From: Prionace glauca
Taxonomy: Eukaryota > Chordata > Chondrichthyes > Carcharhiniformes > Carcharhinidae
Assembly (NCBI GenBank): GCA_037974335.1
Contig: CM075760.1
Span: forward strand, 69,668,657 to 69,732,656
Length of the DNA: 64,000 nt
Direction of reading: 5' to 3'
In this document: one piece after another, positions 44,740-55,727 of the stretch
Position numbering within the stretch: position 1 is the first letter of the stretch
Layout of the letters: each line of letters starts with the position of its first letter
The notes under the pieces: generated by a model
The model's input: the letters and a program-made list of their open reading frames with translations, nothing else
Databases searched by the model: none
Told to the model about the DNA's origin: nothing
Translations under genes and position numbers: made by a program

Positions 44740-45340
44740 TCTGGAATCAATGCCCATTGCCTCTTATAGAGGTGGCGTTGCACATGCGCCCTGTTGCTTA
44801 TTGCCCCCTATAAAGATGGCTACCGCCCTGCTGTCCATTGCCTCCAATAAATATGGCGGCCACGCTGCCCATTGTTCTCTAAAGATGGAGGCTACAAAAT
44901 CGGTCAAGCAGGGCCTCGGGCGTCTTATTTGTGGTTTGAAGCTCATATCCAATGTTTATGAAAGCTCTGTTTCCTACACCGGGTGTTATGAATCCTCCCT
45001 TTTGATCCTCAGGCTCCACTTCATCTCACTCACCGCTGTCTCCAGTTTCTGCTCCCCCTGCTGCTCCAACACCATAAAATATTATCAAATAAATCGGTTG
45101 GACTAAAACCTGGTGTTGTCAGACTTTTTACTGTGTTTACGCCAGTCCAACGCCGGCATACCCACATCATGGCTCCAACACCATCCCATCCGATCACCGC
45201 CTACACTGCACTGCGCATGCTCCAGCCAGAGCGGCACTGAGCCTGCGCAATGTTCGCCTGTATTCAAGATAGGGTGTAGTCCCTCTGTCAGTGCACGCTG
45301 GGTAATAGCACCGCCATTGCCACTTGATATTGTCAAATAT
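44740..45340. promoter_or_regulatory. Promoter-like region with a repeated YY1-type module
   Basis: 44748-44895 holds four degenerate 40-50 base units, each with ATTGCC/TTGTTC and a YY1-like core (AGGTGGC, AAGATGGC, ATATGGCGGC, AAGATGGAGGC). 45170-45340 has GCGCATGCTCC (45212) and CTGCGCAA motifs and 'cgctgggtaatagcacc', also seen near 4520. It is split by a Penelope-like tail at 45076-45171. Possibly the promoter of H. Confidence 0.5.
45076..45171 (+). mobile_element. Penelope-like terminal fragment with 13-bp target-site repeats
   Basis: Only the last ~96 bases of the element ('ggttggactaaaacctggtg' to 'ccggcatacccacatcatg'). It is flanked by perfect copies of GCTCCAACACCAT at 45063-45075 and 45172-45184. 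Confidence 0.85.
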
Positions 45341-45729
45341 AAATACATCTTCCCTGGTCCATGATCATAATGACTGACCGAGAATGGTTTACTCCTGCTC
45401 CTATTTTCTATGAAAATATATTTAAACAGGCTTATTTTAAATTAGTTAACACCTTCCTCGAAATAGTGTGCATAGTGTAATTACCACAATCATTTATCAG
45501 TCTGGAAATTTAAACCTGCTGTTTCACTTCCAGTCAGGAACAGATCGTAGTTTTACACTAATCTTTGATTTGACAGCCTTCACCTTTGTTCAAAAGCCAG
45601 AATTGTTGCAAATTCTCTGCAGCTGTGACAGATCTGCTGAGTTTTTCTAGCTTTGTTTTTATTTCAGATTTCCAGCATATGTAGTATTTTGATTTTCTTT
45701 CACAATTATTCATCCTGACTCTAAACATA
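45341..45729. other. Intergenic, minor repeat debris
   Basis: About 45600-45690 resembles the 'ctgctgag...ccagcat' repeat also seen near 16570 and 52400. No gene. Confidence 0.35.
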
Positions 45730-46597
45730 GTTATAAGAAACATACATAAGAAATAGGAGCAGGAGTAGGCCATCTAGCCCTTAGAGCCTGCCCCGCCATT
45801 CAATAAGATCATGGCTGATCTGTCGTGGCTCAGTTCCACATTCCCGCCCTCTCCCCATAACCCTTAATCCCCTCACTTATCAAAAACCCATCAACCCGCG
45901 TCTTAAAAATATTTAGCGAGGTAGCCTCCACCACTTCAACGGGCAGAGAATTCCAGAGATTCACCACCCTTTGAGTGAAGAAGTTCCTCCTCAACTCTGT
46001 TCTAAACCGCTCCCCCCCTTTATCTTGAGGCTGTGCCCTCTAAGTCCTACTATTCTTTCTCCACCTCTATCCTATCCATCCCATTCATCATCTTATACGT
46101 CTCAATGAGATCTCCCCTCATTCTTCTAAACTCTAACGAGTACAAGCCTAGTTTATTCAGCCTCTCCTCATTGCTCAACCCCCTCAACTCCGGTATCAGC
46201 CTAGTAAACCTCCTCTGCACTCCCTCCAAGGCCAAAATATCCTTGTGTAAGTACGGTGCCCAAAACTGCACACAGTACTCCAGCTGCGGCCTCACCAATG
46301 CCCTTTACAGTCGCAGCAAGACCTCCCTACTTTTATATTCAATTCCCCTCGCTATGAAGGCCAGCATCCCATTCGCCTTCCTGATCACCTGCTGCACCTG
46401 CAAGCTGGGTTTTTGCGACTCATGGACAAGGACCCCAAGGTCCCTCTGCACCGTTGCCTGCTGCAGTTTTTCACCACGTAAGTGATAATCCTTCCTACCA
46501 TTATTCCTACCAAAGTGGACCACCTCGCACTTGCCAACATTAAATTCCATTTGCCATTTCCTGGCCCATTTGCCCAGCCTATCTAGATCCTTCTGTT
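45730..46597 (-). mobile_element. CR1-type LINE, 5'-truncated
   Basis: Minus frame MEFNVGKCEVVHFGRNNGRK through [19 protein letters not shown] to [13 protein letters not shown], then a disrupted C-terminus. Slightly more diverged than the 43845 copy. Confidence 0.88.
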
Positions 46598-47035
46598 AAA
46601 AGAGCCTTCAGTTCCATGTCTAGGAGCTCTGGACTATGGAAGAGAGCAGCTGGGACATATTTCTGACACACCTCAGGATTAACCCAGTTTGCTGTCAGAG
46701 AGATGAGAAAGACCAAAGTGTTGTTTGTCCCTCTCAGTGTGACCCTATGGCAGGAACAGACTGAACTTCTGTTCCTACTGTATGATCCTCCCCCATATTG
46801 CCCTTTCTGAGCTCCAGCCAGTCAATGTTAAACACTCAGCTGGGAAAGACAAACATCTCCAATAATGTATTCAAACAAATCTGTTTTATTTCACATTTAT
46901 TTAGAATATTCAACTTCAGTCCAGTTACAGAGATTATTAACATCATTAGAAACAAATTTCAAATATCAGAATGAACATAGTTCAGTGCTGAATGTGATTC
47001 ACAGAAGGAATAACAGCAAAATCCGGCCCCTGTAG
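46598..47035. other. 3' flank of pseudogene J
   Basis: 46890-47035 matches the 3' flank of F in order ('ccagttacagagattattaa', 'cagtgctgaatgtgattcac'). 46598-46890 is unrecognised. Confidence 0.4.
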
Positions 47036-47730
47036 TCACTTAGGAACACTCTGCTGTGTTAGAAAGTAAGATAACTGAGTGAATCTCTCCTCACACATGG
47101 AGCAGGTGAATAGTCTTTGAATGTATCTGTGTTTCAGCAGATACATTTTGCATTTAAATCTCTGCTCACAGTCAGAACTTTGAAAAGATTCCTTATCAGT
47201 GCGAACAAGTTGATGTGTATTGAGGTGCGATAACTGACTGAATCTCTTCCCAAACTGGAGCAGGTGAATGGCCTCACCCAGAGTGAGTGCACTCGTGAAC
47301 ATTCAGTTCACATGACCAGCTGAACCCAGTTTCACAGTGAGAGACTCTGGATGGTTTGCTGTCAGTGTGAACCTGCTGATAGCACATCAGATCCACAGAA
47401 ATTTTAAAACATTTTTCACAATCCAGACATTTAAAATATATTCCATCAGTGTGAACTCACTGACGAATTAACAAAATGAATGAATCAGTGAATTGCTTTC
47501 AATACATGGAGCAGGTGAATGATCTCTTCCTGGTGTGAACTGTCTGCAGTTGCTGCAGGATGGACAATTGCCTGAATCTCTTACTACACTGAGAGCAGAT
47601 GAGTGGAGTGGAACCAGTGTGAATGCACTGGTGAACCATCAATGAAGTGCATTTTTAAAGCTCCTGTCACAGTTGCAGAATTTAAATCCTCTCTCTGCAG
47701 TATGAACCCACTGGTGTGTGTGAGACTGGA
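47036..47730 (-). pseudogene. C2H2 zinc-finger pseudogene J, heavily decayed
   Basis: Finger fragments occur in several frames: FGKRFSQLSHLNTHQLV, SSDCEQRFKCKMYLLKHRY, CSMCEERFTQLSYFL near the 3' end, and further upstream traces up to HTHQWVHTAERGFKF. Stops and shifts break it throughout and no start is found. Unit types resemble gene F (CEQRFK, TDKE). Oldest-looking finger locus in the window. Confidence 0.8.
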
Positions 47731-47739
47731 TGGAGAAAA

Positions 47740-47992
47740 GTGGGAGTTCAGGGCTCAGACAAGAAGGATGTTGAGAGACAGTTTGGCCCATTAGGCTAAT
47801 GGAATGGAGCAAAGCAGCAGAGACAGCTGATGGGATTATCTCAATCTTAGTGACAAAGCATTTCCATGAGCTGCTCACACTTGTTGTTGGAGGTGAGGAT
47901 GGAGAAAACAGGGGAGAGGGAGAGCCCTTCAAAAGGAAATGACTTGTATTAGAGATATTAAAAATATTCACAATGTTTAAGACAAACCTAGG
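47740..47992 (-). repeat. Duplicated intergenic segment between J and I
   Basis: Matches 61500-62140 ('gatgggattatctcaatctt', 'gaggtgaggatgga', 'tagagatatta'), which lies at the same place relative to gene K. The K-side copy carries a CR1 at 61632-62018 that is absent here. Confidence 0.65.
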
Positions 47993-48243
47993 ATACCTAA
48001 GTGCAGAAGGAGGCCATTTGGCTCATTGAGCATACACTGACAATATTCCCACCCAGTAACTCCATGTATTTACTCTGCCAATCCCTCTGACAATGAGGAG
48101 TCACCTAGCATGGCCAATCAACCTAACCCACATATCTTTGGACTGTGGGAGGAAACACATGCGGTCATTCCAGGGCCGGAATTGAACTTGGATCCCTAGC
48201 GCTGTGATGCAGCAGTGCTAACAACTGTTACCGTACCACCCTG
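47993..48243 (-). mobile_element. SINE family A, diverged
   Basis: 'agtgcagaaggaggccattt', 'gccaatcaacctaacccaca', head side 'tgatgcagcagtgctaacaa'. Confidence 0.75.
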
Positions 48244-48320
48244 AGATGGAATATACATCAGCAGAAACAGAGCCCAATGAACATGGTTCCTTTCTGGATG
48301 TAATTGATGGCAAAATCCAC

Positions 48321-49751
48321 TCACTTGTGAACTCGCTGGTGTGTTAGCAGATTGGATGAATGAGCAAATCCCTTCCCACACACAGAGCAGGTGTACGGCT
48401 TCTCCCCAGTGTGAACTCGCTTGTGTATCAGCAAGTTGAATGAATGAGAAAATCCCTTTCCACATTCTGAGCAGGTGAACGGCCTCTCCCCAGTGTGAAT
48501 GCGCTGGTGTACAGTGAGATGACATAATTCTCTGAACGCAGTCCCACAATCAGAGCATTTGAACGGTCTCTCTCCAGTGTGAACGCGTCGATGGGACACC
48601 AGATTGCAGGAAATCTTAAAGCCCTTCCCGCAGTCTGGACATTTAAAAGGTCTCTCCTCAGTGTGAACTCGTTGATGGCATACGAGTTCCCCTGAACGTT
48701 TAAAGCTTTTTCCACATTCTGCGCATTTAAAAGGTCTCTCCTCAGTGTGAGTGCGCTGATGTGATGTGAGGGCAGATGATGTCTTGAACCCAATCCCACA
48801 GTGAGAGCACCTAAATGGGCTCTCATCAGTGTGGACACGTTGATGGCACAGCAGCTTCGCAGAACTTTTATAGCACTTCCCACATTCTGGGCATTTAAAT
48901 GGTCTCTCAGTAGTGTGAACTTGCTGGTGTCTTAGCAAATTGGTGGACTGACTGAATCCCTTCCCACATTTGGAGCAGATGTAAGGTTTCTCATGAGTGT
49001 GAATTCGCTGGTGTCTCTGCAGACTAGATGAGTGAGTGAATCCCTTCCCACATTGAGAGCAGGAGAATGGCTTCTCCCCAGTGTGAGTGCGCCAGTGTAC
49101 AGACAGGTCACTCGATTGCCTGAATGCAGTGCCACACTGAGAGCATCTGAAAGGTCTCTCATCAGTGTGAGTGCGCTGGTGTTTAGTTAGGGCATTGGAT
49201 GACTTGAACCCACTCCCACAGTCAGAGCACCTGAAAGGCCTCTCGTCAGTGTGAATATGTTGATGGGACATGAGTTCCCCTGCACTTTTAAAGCACTTCC
49301 CACAGTCCAGGCATTTAAAAGGTCTGTCCTCAGTATGAACTCGCTGGTGTGCCAGCAGGTTAGGCGACCTTGAGAATCTCTTCCCACATTCGGAGCAGAT
49401 GAATGGCTTCTCCCCGGTCTGAACTCGCTGGCGTTTCATCCCACACTCAGAGGAGCTCAATAGCCTCTTCCCATTGTGGACTTCCTGGTGTCTTAGCAAG
49501 TTGGTTAACTGAGTGAATCCGTTCCCACAGTCAGAGCAGATGAATGGTTTCTCCCCAGTGTGACTGCGGCAATGCATTTCCAGGTGAGATGGGGATTGGA
49601 ATCTCTTCCCACAGTCCTCACATTTCCACGGTTTCTTCTTGGTGTGACTGCAATTGTGTGTTGACAGGTAAGATAATTGGCTGAAGCCTCTTCCACACAC
49701 AGAACACATGTACGGTTTCTCCCCAGTGTGAACGGTTCTTTTTCTTGCCAT
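48321..49751 (-). CDS. C2H2 zinc-finger protein I (16 intact fingers)
   Basis: Predicted nuclear DNA-binding protein of 476 residues, the longest array here. The start is [16 protein letters not shown] (ATG at 49749-49751); upstream same-frame codons offer only TTG. Finger 1 ([14 protein letters not shown]) is the unit that survives only as leader debris in genes A-G. Finger 2 is the KPWKCEDC unit with which those genes begin. Finger 4 is defective ([15 protein letters not shown], lacking the first Cys and both His). The other sixteen fingers keep all ligands. CPDC/CAEC/CLDC units with KSxxEL helices alternate with CGTAF and CGSGF units. The protein ends HQRVHK-stop. The exon opens at a TTTCACAG acceptor (CAG at 49853-49855). 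Likely promoter candidates lie at 51.4 kb. Confidence 0.9.
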   Translation of the reverse strand: MARKRTVHTGEKPYMCSVCGRGFSQLSYLSTHNCSHTKKKPWKCEDCGKRFQSPSHLEMHCRSHTGEKPFICSDCGNGFTQLTNLLRHQEVHNGKRLLSSSECGMKRQRVQTGEKPFICSECGKRFSRSPNLLAHQRVHTEDRPFKCLDCGKCFKSAGELMSHQHIHTDERPFRCSDCGSGFKSSNALTKHQRTHTDERPFRCSQCGTAFRQSSDLSVHWRTHTGEKPFSCSQCGKGFTHSSSLQRHQRIHTHEKPYICSKCGKGFSQSTNLLRHQQVHTTERPFKCPECGKCYKSSAKLLCHQRVHTDESPFRCSHCGIGFKTSSALTSHQRTHTEERPFKCAECGKSFKRSGELVCHQRVHTEERPFKCPDCGKGFKISCNLVSHRRVHTGERPFKCSDCGTAFRELCHLTVHQRIHTGERPFTCSECGKGFSHSFNLLIHKRVHTGEKPYTCSVCGKGFAHSSNLLTHQRVHK

Positions 49752-49852
49752 GTTCAAAATCTGCTGATATTTACACTGTGATAAGTTATGCAACTGTCAG
49801 ATCCAGATGTGATGTTTGGTTTGAATCTCCTGACTGCAACCCTCTCGAAATC
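49752..49852 (-). other. 5' part of gene I exon
   Basis: About 100 untranslated bases between the splice acceptor and the ATG, similar to those of H and K and to the relic at 60171-60270 ('agatgtgatgtttgg'). Confidence 0.65.
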
Positions 49853-49855
49853 CTG

Positions 49856-50184
49856 TGAAATTGGTTTGAAACAGAAAAAAGGGAGTGAGAGAGAGAACCC
49901 ACAAAACAGGTTGTGAAATTGAGCTGAATAAATCTGGTAATTTGTGGGGCCGACAGGAGGAAAACATGACCATGAAAGCTGCCAGATTGTTGTAAAAAAT
50001 TCAACTGATTCACAAATGTCCTTCAGGAAAAGGGGTGAGACGGAGAAGATGGAAGAGGCAGGAGTCATATCGACAATCAACCAAGACTTTAAAATCTCCC
50101 ATACGCTCAACCTTGATCACTTGGTGAGATCAGGTATTAGGAGTCTGTGAACATCATCACTGGTATTCACACACTGTCCTGACT
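49856..50184. other. Intron-side sequence upstream of I
   Basis: 49860-49975 matches 63090-63200 upstream of K ('aatctggtaatttgtggggc'). The rest is unrecognised. Confidence 0.45.
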
Positions 50185-50670
50185 GAAGGTTGACCAGGAT
50201 GTTTTCTGATTTCGAGGACATCAGCTATGAGGAGTGGTTGAACAAACTAGGATTGTTTTCACTGTAAAGACAGAGGCAGAGGGGAGATCTGATAGAGGTG
50301 AAAAAATTCTGAAAGGCATAGACAAGGTGGATATTCAGATGCTTTTTCCCAGGGTGGAAGTGTCAATTACAAGGGGGTACAGGTTCAAGGTGAGGGGGGG
50401 GGGGGAGTTTAAGGGAGAAATGCAGGGGAAGTTTTTCACAAAGAGAGTGGTGGATGCCTGGAACATGCTGCCAGAGGAGGTGGTGGAAGGAGGGACATTA
50501 GCAACATTTAACAGGCATCTGAATGGGTCCATGAATGGGGAGGGAGTAGACGGATATGGATGAAGTGAGGGCAGAAGGTACTTTTTAGATAATTTTGGGC
50601 ACCATGATCGGCACAGGTTTGGAGAACCGAAGGGTCTTTTCCTGTGCTGTATTTTCTTTGTTCTTTAACT
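50185..50670 (+). mobile_element. CR1-type LINE 3' fragment (third subfamily)
   Basis: CR1 C-terminal codons (DKVDIQMLFPRVEVSITRGY, KFFTKRVVDAWNML) and a 3' end in TTTGTTC units rather than TTCTTATG. A run of 12 G lies at 50396-50407. Confidence 0.8.
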
Positions 50671-50689
50671 CTTATGGCATCCAGAACTG

Positions 50690-50970
50690 GATGAACGGAA
50701 ATTTCCTTTGTGAACTATCCAGGTCCTAATGAATCTGGAGATTCTATCAATGTTGAAGTGATGCTTGGCTTAAAATTCTCATTGACAAATCCTCCCCCTC
50801 CAACTCCCTCAGTCCACCCGAACAGGCACTGGAGTGTGGCGACTTGGGGGTTTTCACAGTAACTTCAATGTGGTGTCAATGTAAGCATACTTGTGACACC
50901 AATAAATAAACCCTAACTCTCTGTAAAAGGAGTTTTAAAATCCATCACTGTCATTCCAGGATAGACATTC
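50690..50970 (-). pseudogene. Orphan zinc-finger leader, split by a SINE tail
   Basis: Minus-strand acceptor CTTTTACAG (near 50927) and leader-like sequence ('cctaatgaatctggagattc') resemble the orphan near 4100. A family B SINE tail (50828-50922, plus strand) sits right at the acceptor, flanked by aactccct/aactctct. Confidence 0.5.
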
Positions 50971-50974
50971 ACAA

Positions 50975-51401
50975 TTTCTCTCTTGTACTTGTTAGAGTTT
51001 AGAAGAATGAGGGGAGATCTCATTGAGACGTATAAGATGATGAATGGGATGGATAGGATAGAGGTGGAGAGACTCTTCCCGCTCAAAAAAGACAGTAGGA
51101 CTAGGGGGCACAGCCTCAAGATAAAGGGGAGGCGGTTTAGAACAGAGTTGAGGAGGAACTTCTTCACTCAAAGGGTGGTGAATCTCTGGAATTCTCTGCC
51201 CGTTGAAGTGGTGGAGGCTGCCTCGCTAAATATTTTTAAGAAACGGGTTGATGGGTTTTTGATAAGAGAGGGGATTAAGGGTTATGGGGAGAGGGCGGGA
51301 AGGTGGAGCTGAGTCACGACAGATCAGCCATGATCTTATTGAATGGCGGGGCAGGCTCGAAGGGCCAGATGGCCGACTCCTGCTCCTATTTCTTATGTTC
51401 T
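50975..51401 (+). mobile_element. CR1-type LINE 3' end, young
   Basis: Frame [19 protein letters not shown] to ERAGRWS-stop and complete 3' UTR. Inserted into promoter sequence homologous to 4150-4200, with ttctctc on both sides as a possible target-site repeat. Confidence 0.9.
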
Positions 51402-51736
51402 CTCCTCCAGCTGGCAGGGAGCACCGCGCATGCGCACTCCTGCACCTTGCCTGGAGAGGCTGGCGGTCCTTCTTCCGGGTTTGTCTCTGCGGGAAGCAGA
51501 GCGGCTCAGGACAAACTCGGGACTGGCCTGGAACCTTCTTATTCGAGGTTTGCAGCCTTTACTGGTTGTTTATAAAGCCTTTCCACCTTCCCTTTGCGGC
51601 GGTCTCTCCCTCGGACCCGCCGCTTCCTGACCCGCCGCAAGGACAAGAAACAAGGAACTCCCGACCGCCAGCAGCCCCACTGCGCAAGCTCAGAACATGG
51701 CCTGTACTGCGCCTGCGCGGAACTCTGCTGCCTGAA
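51402..51736. promoter_or_regulatory. CpG-rich promoter (candidate for gene I)
   Basis: Starts with the same 'gctggcagggagcaccgcgc' as 4169-4188. NRF-1-like GCGCATGCGCAC at 51427-51438, further 'gcgcctgcgcgg' at 51709, and GC-rich sequence. Separated from its downstream leader by the CR1 at 50975. Confidence 0.55.
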
Positions 51737-51921
51737 TTGGGATGTGGTGGAGATGCTGGCGTTGGACTGGGGTAAACACAGCAAGAAGTTTCACAACACC
51801 AGGTTAGAGTCCAACAGGTTTATTTGGAATCACCAGCTTTCGGAGCGCTCCTGCTTCGTTAGGTGAGCGACTCACCTAATGAAGGAGCAGTGCACCAAAA
51901 ACTCGTAATTCCAAATAAACA
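51737..51921. mobile_element. Penelope-like tail with fold-back
   Basis: A minus-oriented tail (51737-51867) is followed by an inverted copy of its inner part. Arms 51818-51867 and 51871-51920 pair imperfectly over about 50 bases. Confidence 0.75.
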
Positions 51922-52032
51922 ATTTCCCCTGGTTTCTGTGGGTATGATTAATCTTTCATTCCCTCACCCTGCAATATAAATATCTCCCACTTTCTATGCC
52001 TTTTAGCTTTGACAAAAGGTAATCTGGAGTCA

Positions 52033-52369
52033 AAATGGCACAGTGGCATGGTAGTTAGCACTGTTACCTCACAGTGCCAGGCACCCGGATTTGATTCCTG
52101 GCTTGGATCACTGACTGTGTGGAGTTTGCACGTTCTCTCCATGTCTGCATGGATTTCCTCCAGATACTCCAGTTTCATCCCACAGTCCAAAAGATGTGTG
52201 GGTTAGCTGCATTGGCTATGTTAAATTCCGCCTTGGTAGCTTGGGATGTGTATGTTAGAGGGATTGGGGTATATATGTGGGGTTGTGGGAATAGGGTCTG
52301 GGTGGGATTGTTGTTGGTGCAAACTCGATGGGCCTAACGGCCTCTCTCTGTACTGCATAGGTTCTATGA
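52033..52369 (+). mobile_element. SINE family A
   Basis: 'gcatggtagttagcactgtt', 'gtgtggagtttgcacgttct', ending 'gtactgcataggttctatga'. Confidence 0.85.
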
Positions 52370-52529
52370 TATGTCAGTTCTTTTCTCTCCATACAGATGC
52401 TGCCAAACCTGCTGAGATTTTCCAACACTTTCTCTTTTGGTTTCAGATTCACAAATAGCTCATAATCATTCTTTAGCTATTATCAGGACTGAAAGGCCAA
52501 CAATGAAGTTGGGAAACTTATCACAGGAG

Positions 52530-52725
52530 AATGTGCGTAGTCTGTATGGAATTTGCACATTATCAGCAAGGGTTTCCTCTAGGTGCTCTGGTTTCCTCCC
52601 AGAGTCCAAAGACATGTATTTATTGGCCATGGTAAATTGCCCCTTAGTGTCAGGGGACGAGCATACTCCAAAGATGTGCATGTTAGGTGGATTACCATGC
52701 TAAATTGCTCTTTAATGTTTTGTAG
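52530..52725 (+). mobile_element. SINE family A, decayed and rearranged
   Basis: Body piece 'atggaatttgcacattatca' followed by a partly repeated 'ccaaagatgtgcatgttagg'. Confidence 0.5.
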
Positions 52726-52743
52726 TTGCCTCTGTACCAATTA

Positions 52744-52926
52744 TTAAGAACATAAGAAATAGGAGCAGGAGTAGGTCATCTGGCCCTTCGACCCTGCCCC
52801 GCCATTCAATAAGATCATGGCTGATCTGTCCTGGCTCAGTTCCACATTCCGGCCCTCTCCCCATAACCCTTAATCCCCTCTCTTATCAAAAACCCAGCAA
52901 CTTCTTGAAAATATTTAGCGAGGAAT
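52744..52926 (-). mobile_element. CR1-type LINE 3' tail
   Basis: 'aagaacataagaaataggag' to 'aaaatatttagcgagg'. Only the last ~180 bases of the element. Confidence 0.85.
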
Positions 52927-53555
52927 TATTGTTCAGTTATTGTTCAGATTTAAGGTTCATGGAAAGAGGTGGAATTGGATGGTCAAAATTGCTTATCGCC
53001 TTTGGAACATCGTTTTTTCCTGGAATTTCTTTTCATTTTTGGCTCTTACTGACATTAATACTTTAGCCCAACATTAAGCTACTGTTGGCCATGGAAAGGA
53101 CAGGAAGTGTCCCTTATGTGTGTATATGTGGGAGCTGGTGTATACATGAGTTGTGTATTGTGAAATATATCTGTGTGGGTGCATGTGTCTATCGGTGTGT
53201 CTGTGTGGAGAGGATGTGTGTGTGTAATAGAGGGTGAGAGTGTTTGTGGATCTGTGCTTAGGTGTCTGTATGTGCTGATTCTCATAAACTTAGCACAAAC
53301 TGTTTCCGCCAAGCAGACAATGTGGTTCCTAAGAGTCCCATTGAGTGATTTGAGTGATACAATTAGCAGATCCATCATCCAGGGTGAAACCACAAGCTGT
53401 GCTGTGTGAAATCCGACATTACACAGGCCTCACTTCTCCCAGAATAACCTGAAGTGTCTGCTGCTTTTCAGATCCCTTTCTTTCTGCTCATCTGTTTAAA
53501 GTTACAAACACAAAGGTCCAGTTTTTCTCCTGGAGTTTGACACAAAGCAGCTTTC
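52927..53555. other. Intergenic with a TG-rich stretch
   Basis: 53115-53275 is TG-rich and irregular (tgtgtg, ctgtgtgg). No gene is seen. Confidence 0.4.
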
Positions 53556-54340
53556 ACAATGATGCAGAGTTTCAGCCAATGAGATAACCCGGTTTCAGCC
53601 CCGCCCCTCATTAACTGCGATTGGTTGGAGGACCAACCGCTCCGCTCGGACCTCCAGTCCCGCCCCCCATTCACTGGTTGGAGGAACAGCCCCGCCCCCT
53701 CTTCCTATTGGGCCGTAGCTGCTATCAATCACTGCCAGGCATTGTGATGTGGAGCATGCGCAGTGCCGCTGGAAGCTCAGGATTGAGGCGGTGAAAATTC
53801 TCATCGCATCAGAAACCGGCGGGTGGGTAATGAGGGAGGGATGGAGCCGGCGGGTGAGCTGGAGGCTTCAATAACGCCGTGTCGGCGCCGAGCCCCGAAT
53901 ACAAAGCTCCGGTGCGGGTTGTGAACCTGGGAAATCAGTTCGGGATTTTCCCGGAGTTAGGCCCAGATTCCCCACCGCCATGTTTATAGCGAGACTGTGG
54001 GGCTAGGCGCATGCGCACTGAGGACTCCGCCCCTAATTCAGTCTGATTGGTTGGAGGATCTTTCTGTCTCGCTCGGTCCTCCAGCCCCGCCTCCTCTTCC
54101 TATCGGTCCGGATCTGCTGTCAATCACCCTGGGGCATTGTGAGGTGAGGGAGAGGATTTACAAACACCCGCTGGAGGCCCCAACCCCCCCAATAAGACCC
54201 ATTGGGTTTACTGTCAGTCTGCAGACAGGAGCTGGAGAACTGAACCCAGACTGAGGAAAGGGAGGGAGGAAACTGAGAGTGGAGGAAAGAAATGGTGAGA
54301 TGGGGTTAAATTTGAGCCCAGGGATCAGGGACAATGTGAG
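53556..54340 (+). promoter_or_regulatory. Promoter of gene L, with two copies of the shared module
   Basis: First copy 53600-53765: 'gattggttggaggaccaacc', 'cctattgggccgtagctgct', GCATGCGCAG (53755-53764). Second copy 54010-54150: GGCGCATGCGCACTG (54007-54021), 'gattggttggaggatctttc', 'cctatcggtccggatctgct'. The probable first exon (54150-54320) matches 32195-32420 in reverse. Confidence 0.65.
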
Positions 54341-54464
54341 GTACAGGGATTTTCAGATTTGGGGGAACAAGAGAGGGAAAAAATGTCCCAAGGAAACTAG
54401 AATTCTCTGTTCAGAATTTCTATCCTGGACTGACAACGATGACTTTTGTAAACTCATTTTACAG

Positions 54465-54810
54465 GATATTAGAAAGGATGAGTGCAGATGGGTTAGGGCT
54501 AACCCTAACCAAACTTAATGTCAAACTTCATCTGACAGTCATTTAGTTCATTGTGACCTGAATATCATCAGCTTTGAGGCTTACAGGAGAATTGTTCCTT
54601 TGTTCTGTCTGAGGGAAAATATTTTAAACATCAGTGTTACTGGAAAAGCACCAAGAGACACATGCACACCTGAGTGAGAGTAATCCAGTGAACTGACTGT
54701 GGAAAGAACTTTAACCAGTTACACAGCCTGATAAAACATCACACCATTCACAGTGTGGACAAGCCTTCAACTAATCAGCCAATCTGGAGAGACACAAGGA
54801 CACTGACACC
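54465..54810 (+). other. Leader of gene L finger exon
   Basis: CTCATTTTACAG acceptor ending at 54464. Contains an unusual telomere-like palindrome at 54491-54510. The same-frame remnant [12 protein letters not shown] leads into the ATG at 54811. Confidence 0.7.
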
Positions 54811-55727
54811 ATGGAGAAACCATGGAAATGTGAGGACTGTGGGAAGGAGTTCAGTTATAGATCCCAGCTGGAATACCATAGACACAGTCACACTGGGGCC
54901 GACGCTTTGGAGAAACTGTGGAAATGTGAGGACTGTGGGAAAGGATTCAATTACTCATCCCTGTTGGACAATGACTGACGCATTCACACTGGGGAGCGGC
55001 CATTCACCTGTTCTGTATGTGGAAAAGGATTTACTCAGCCAACCGGCCTCATGTTACACCAGCACATTAACACTGAGGAGAGGCTGTTCAGCTGCACTCA
55101 CTGTGGAAAAAGTTTCAGGTCTTCATCAGACCTCAGTCAACATCGTTGCATTCACACTGGGGAGAGGCCATTCATCTGTTCCATGTGTGGGAAGGGATTC
55201 ACAAAGTCCTCCAACCTGGTGACACACCAGTGAATTCACTCTGAGGAGAAGCCGTTTAACTGCACTCCCTTGAAAAGAGGTTCAGATATTCACACAGCCT
55301 CGAAGAACACCAGCGAATTCACACTGGGGAGAAGCCTTTCATCTGTTCAATCTGTGGACAGGGATTCACTCAGTCATCCAGTATGGTGAGTCATCAGAGA
55401 GTTCACACCAGACAGAAGCCATTTAGCTGCACCTCCTGTAGGAAGAGGTTTCAAGCAAACATATCCCCTCATTGAACACCAGCGAGTTCACACTGGGGAG
55501 AGACCATTCACCTGCTCGGTGTGTGGGAAGGGATTCACTATGTCATTCAGCCTCAAATTCACACTGAGGAGAATCCATTCAGCTGCTCTGACTGTGGAAA
55601 GAGTTTCAGGTCTTCTTCTGCTCTCTTTGTACATCAGCAAGTTCACACTGGGGAGAGACCATTTACTTGCTGTGTGTGTGGGAAGGGATTTACTCGGTCC
55701 TGCAGCCTAGTCCTCATATGTGACTGA
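54811..55727 (+). pseudogene. C2H2 zinc-finger gene L, decayed
   Basis: Starts [20 protein letters not shown]. The first-finger module appears twice in a row (second copy [20 protein letters not shown], ending LDND-stop near 54978), a duplication unique to this gene. Open fingers follow (TQPTGL, RSSSDL, TKSSNL) to a TGA near 55232. Beyond that, frameshifts separate further fingers, the last pair being [13 protein letters not shown] and [14 protein letters not shown] ending LICD-stop at 55727. At least five lesions. The 3' UTR resembles those of G and M. Confidence 0.82.
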
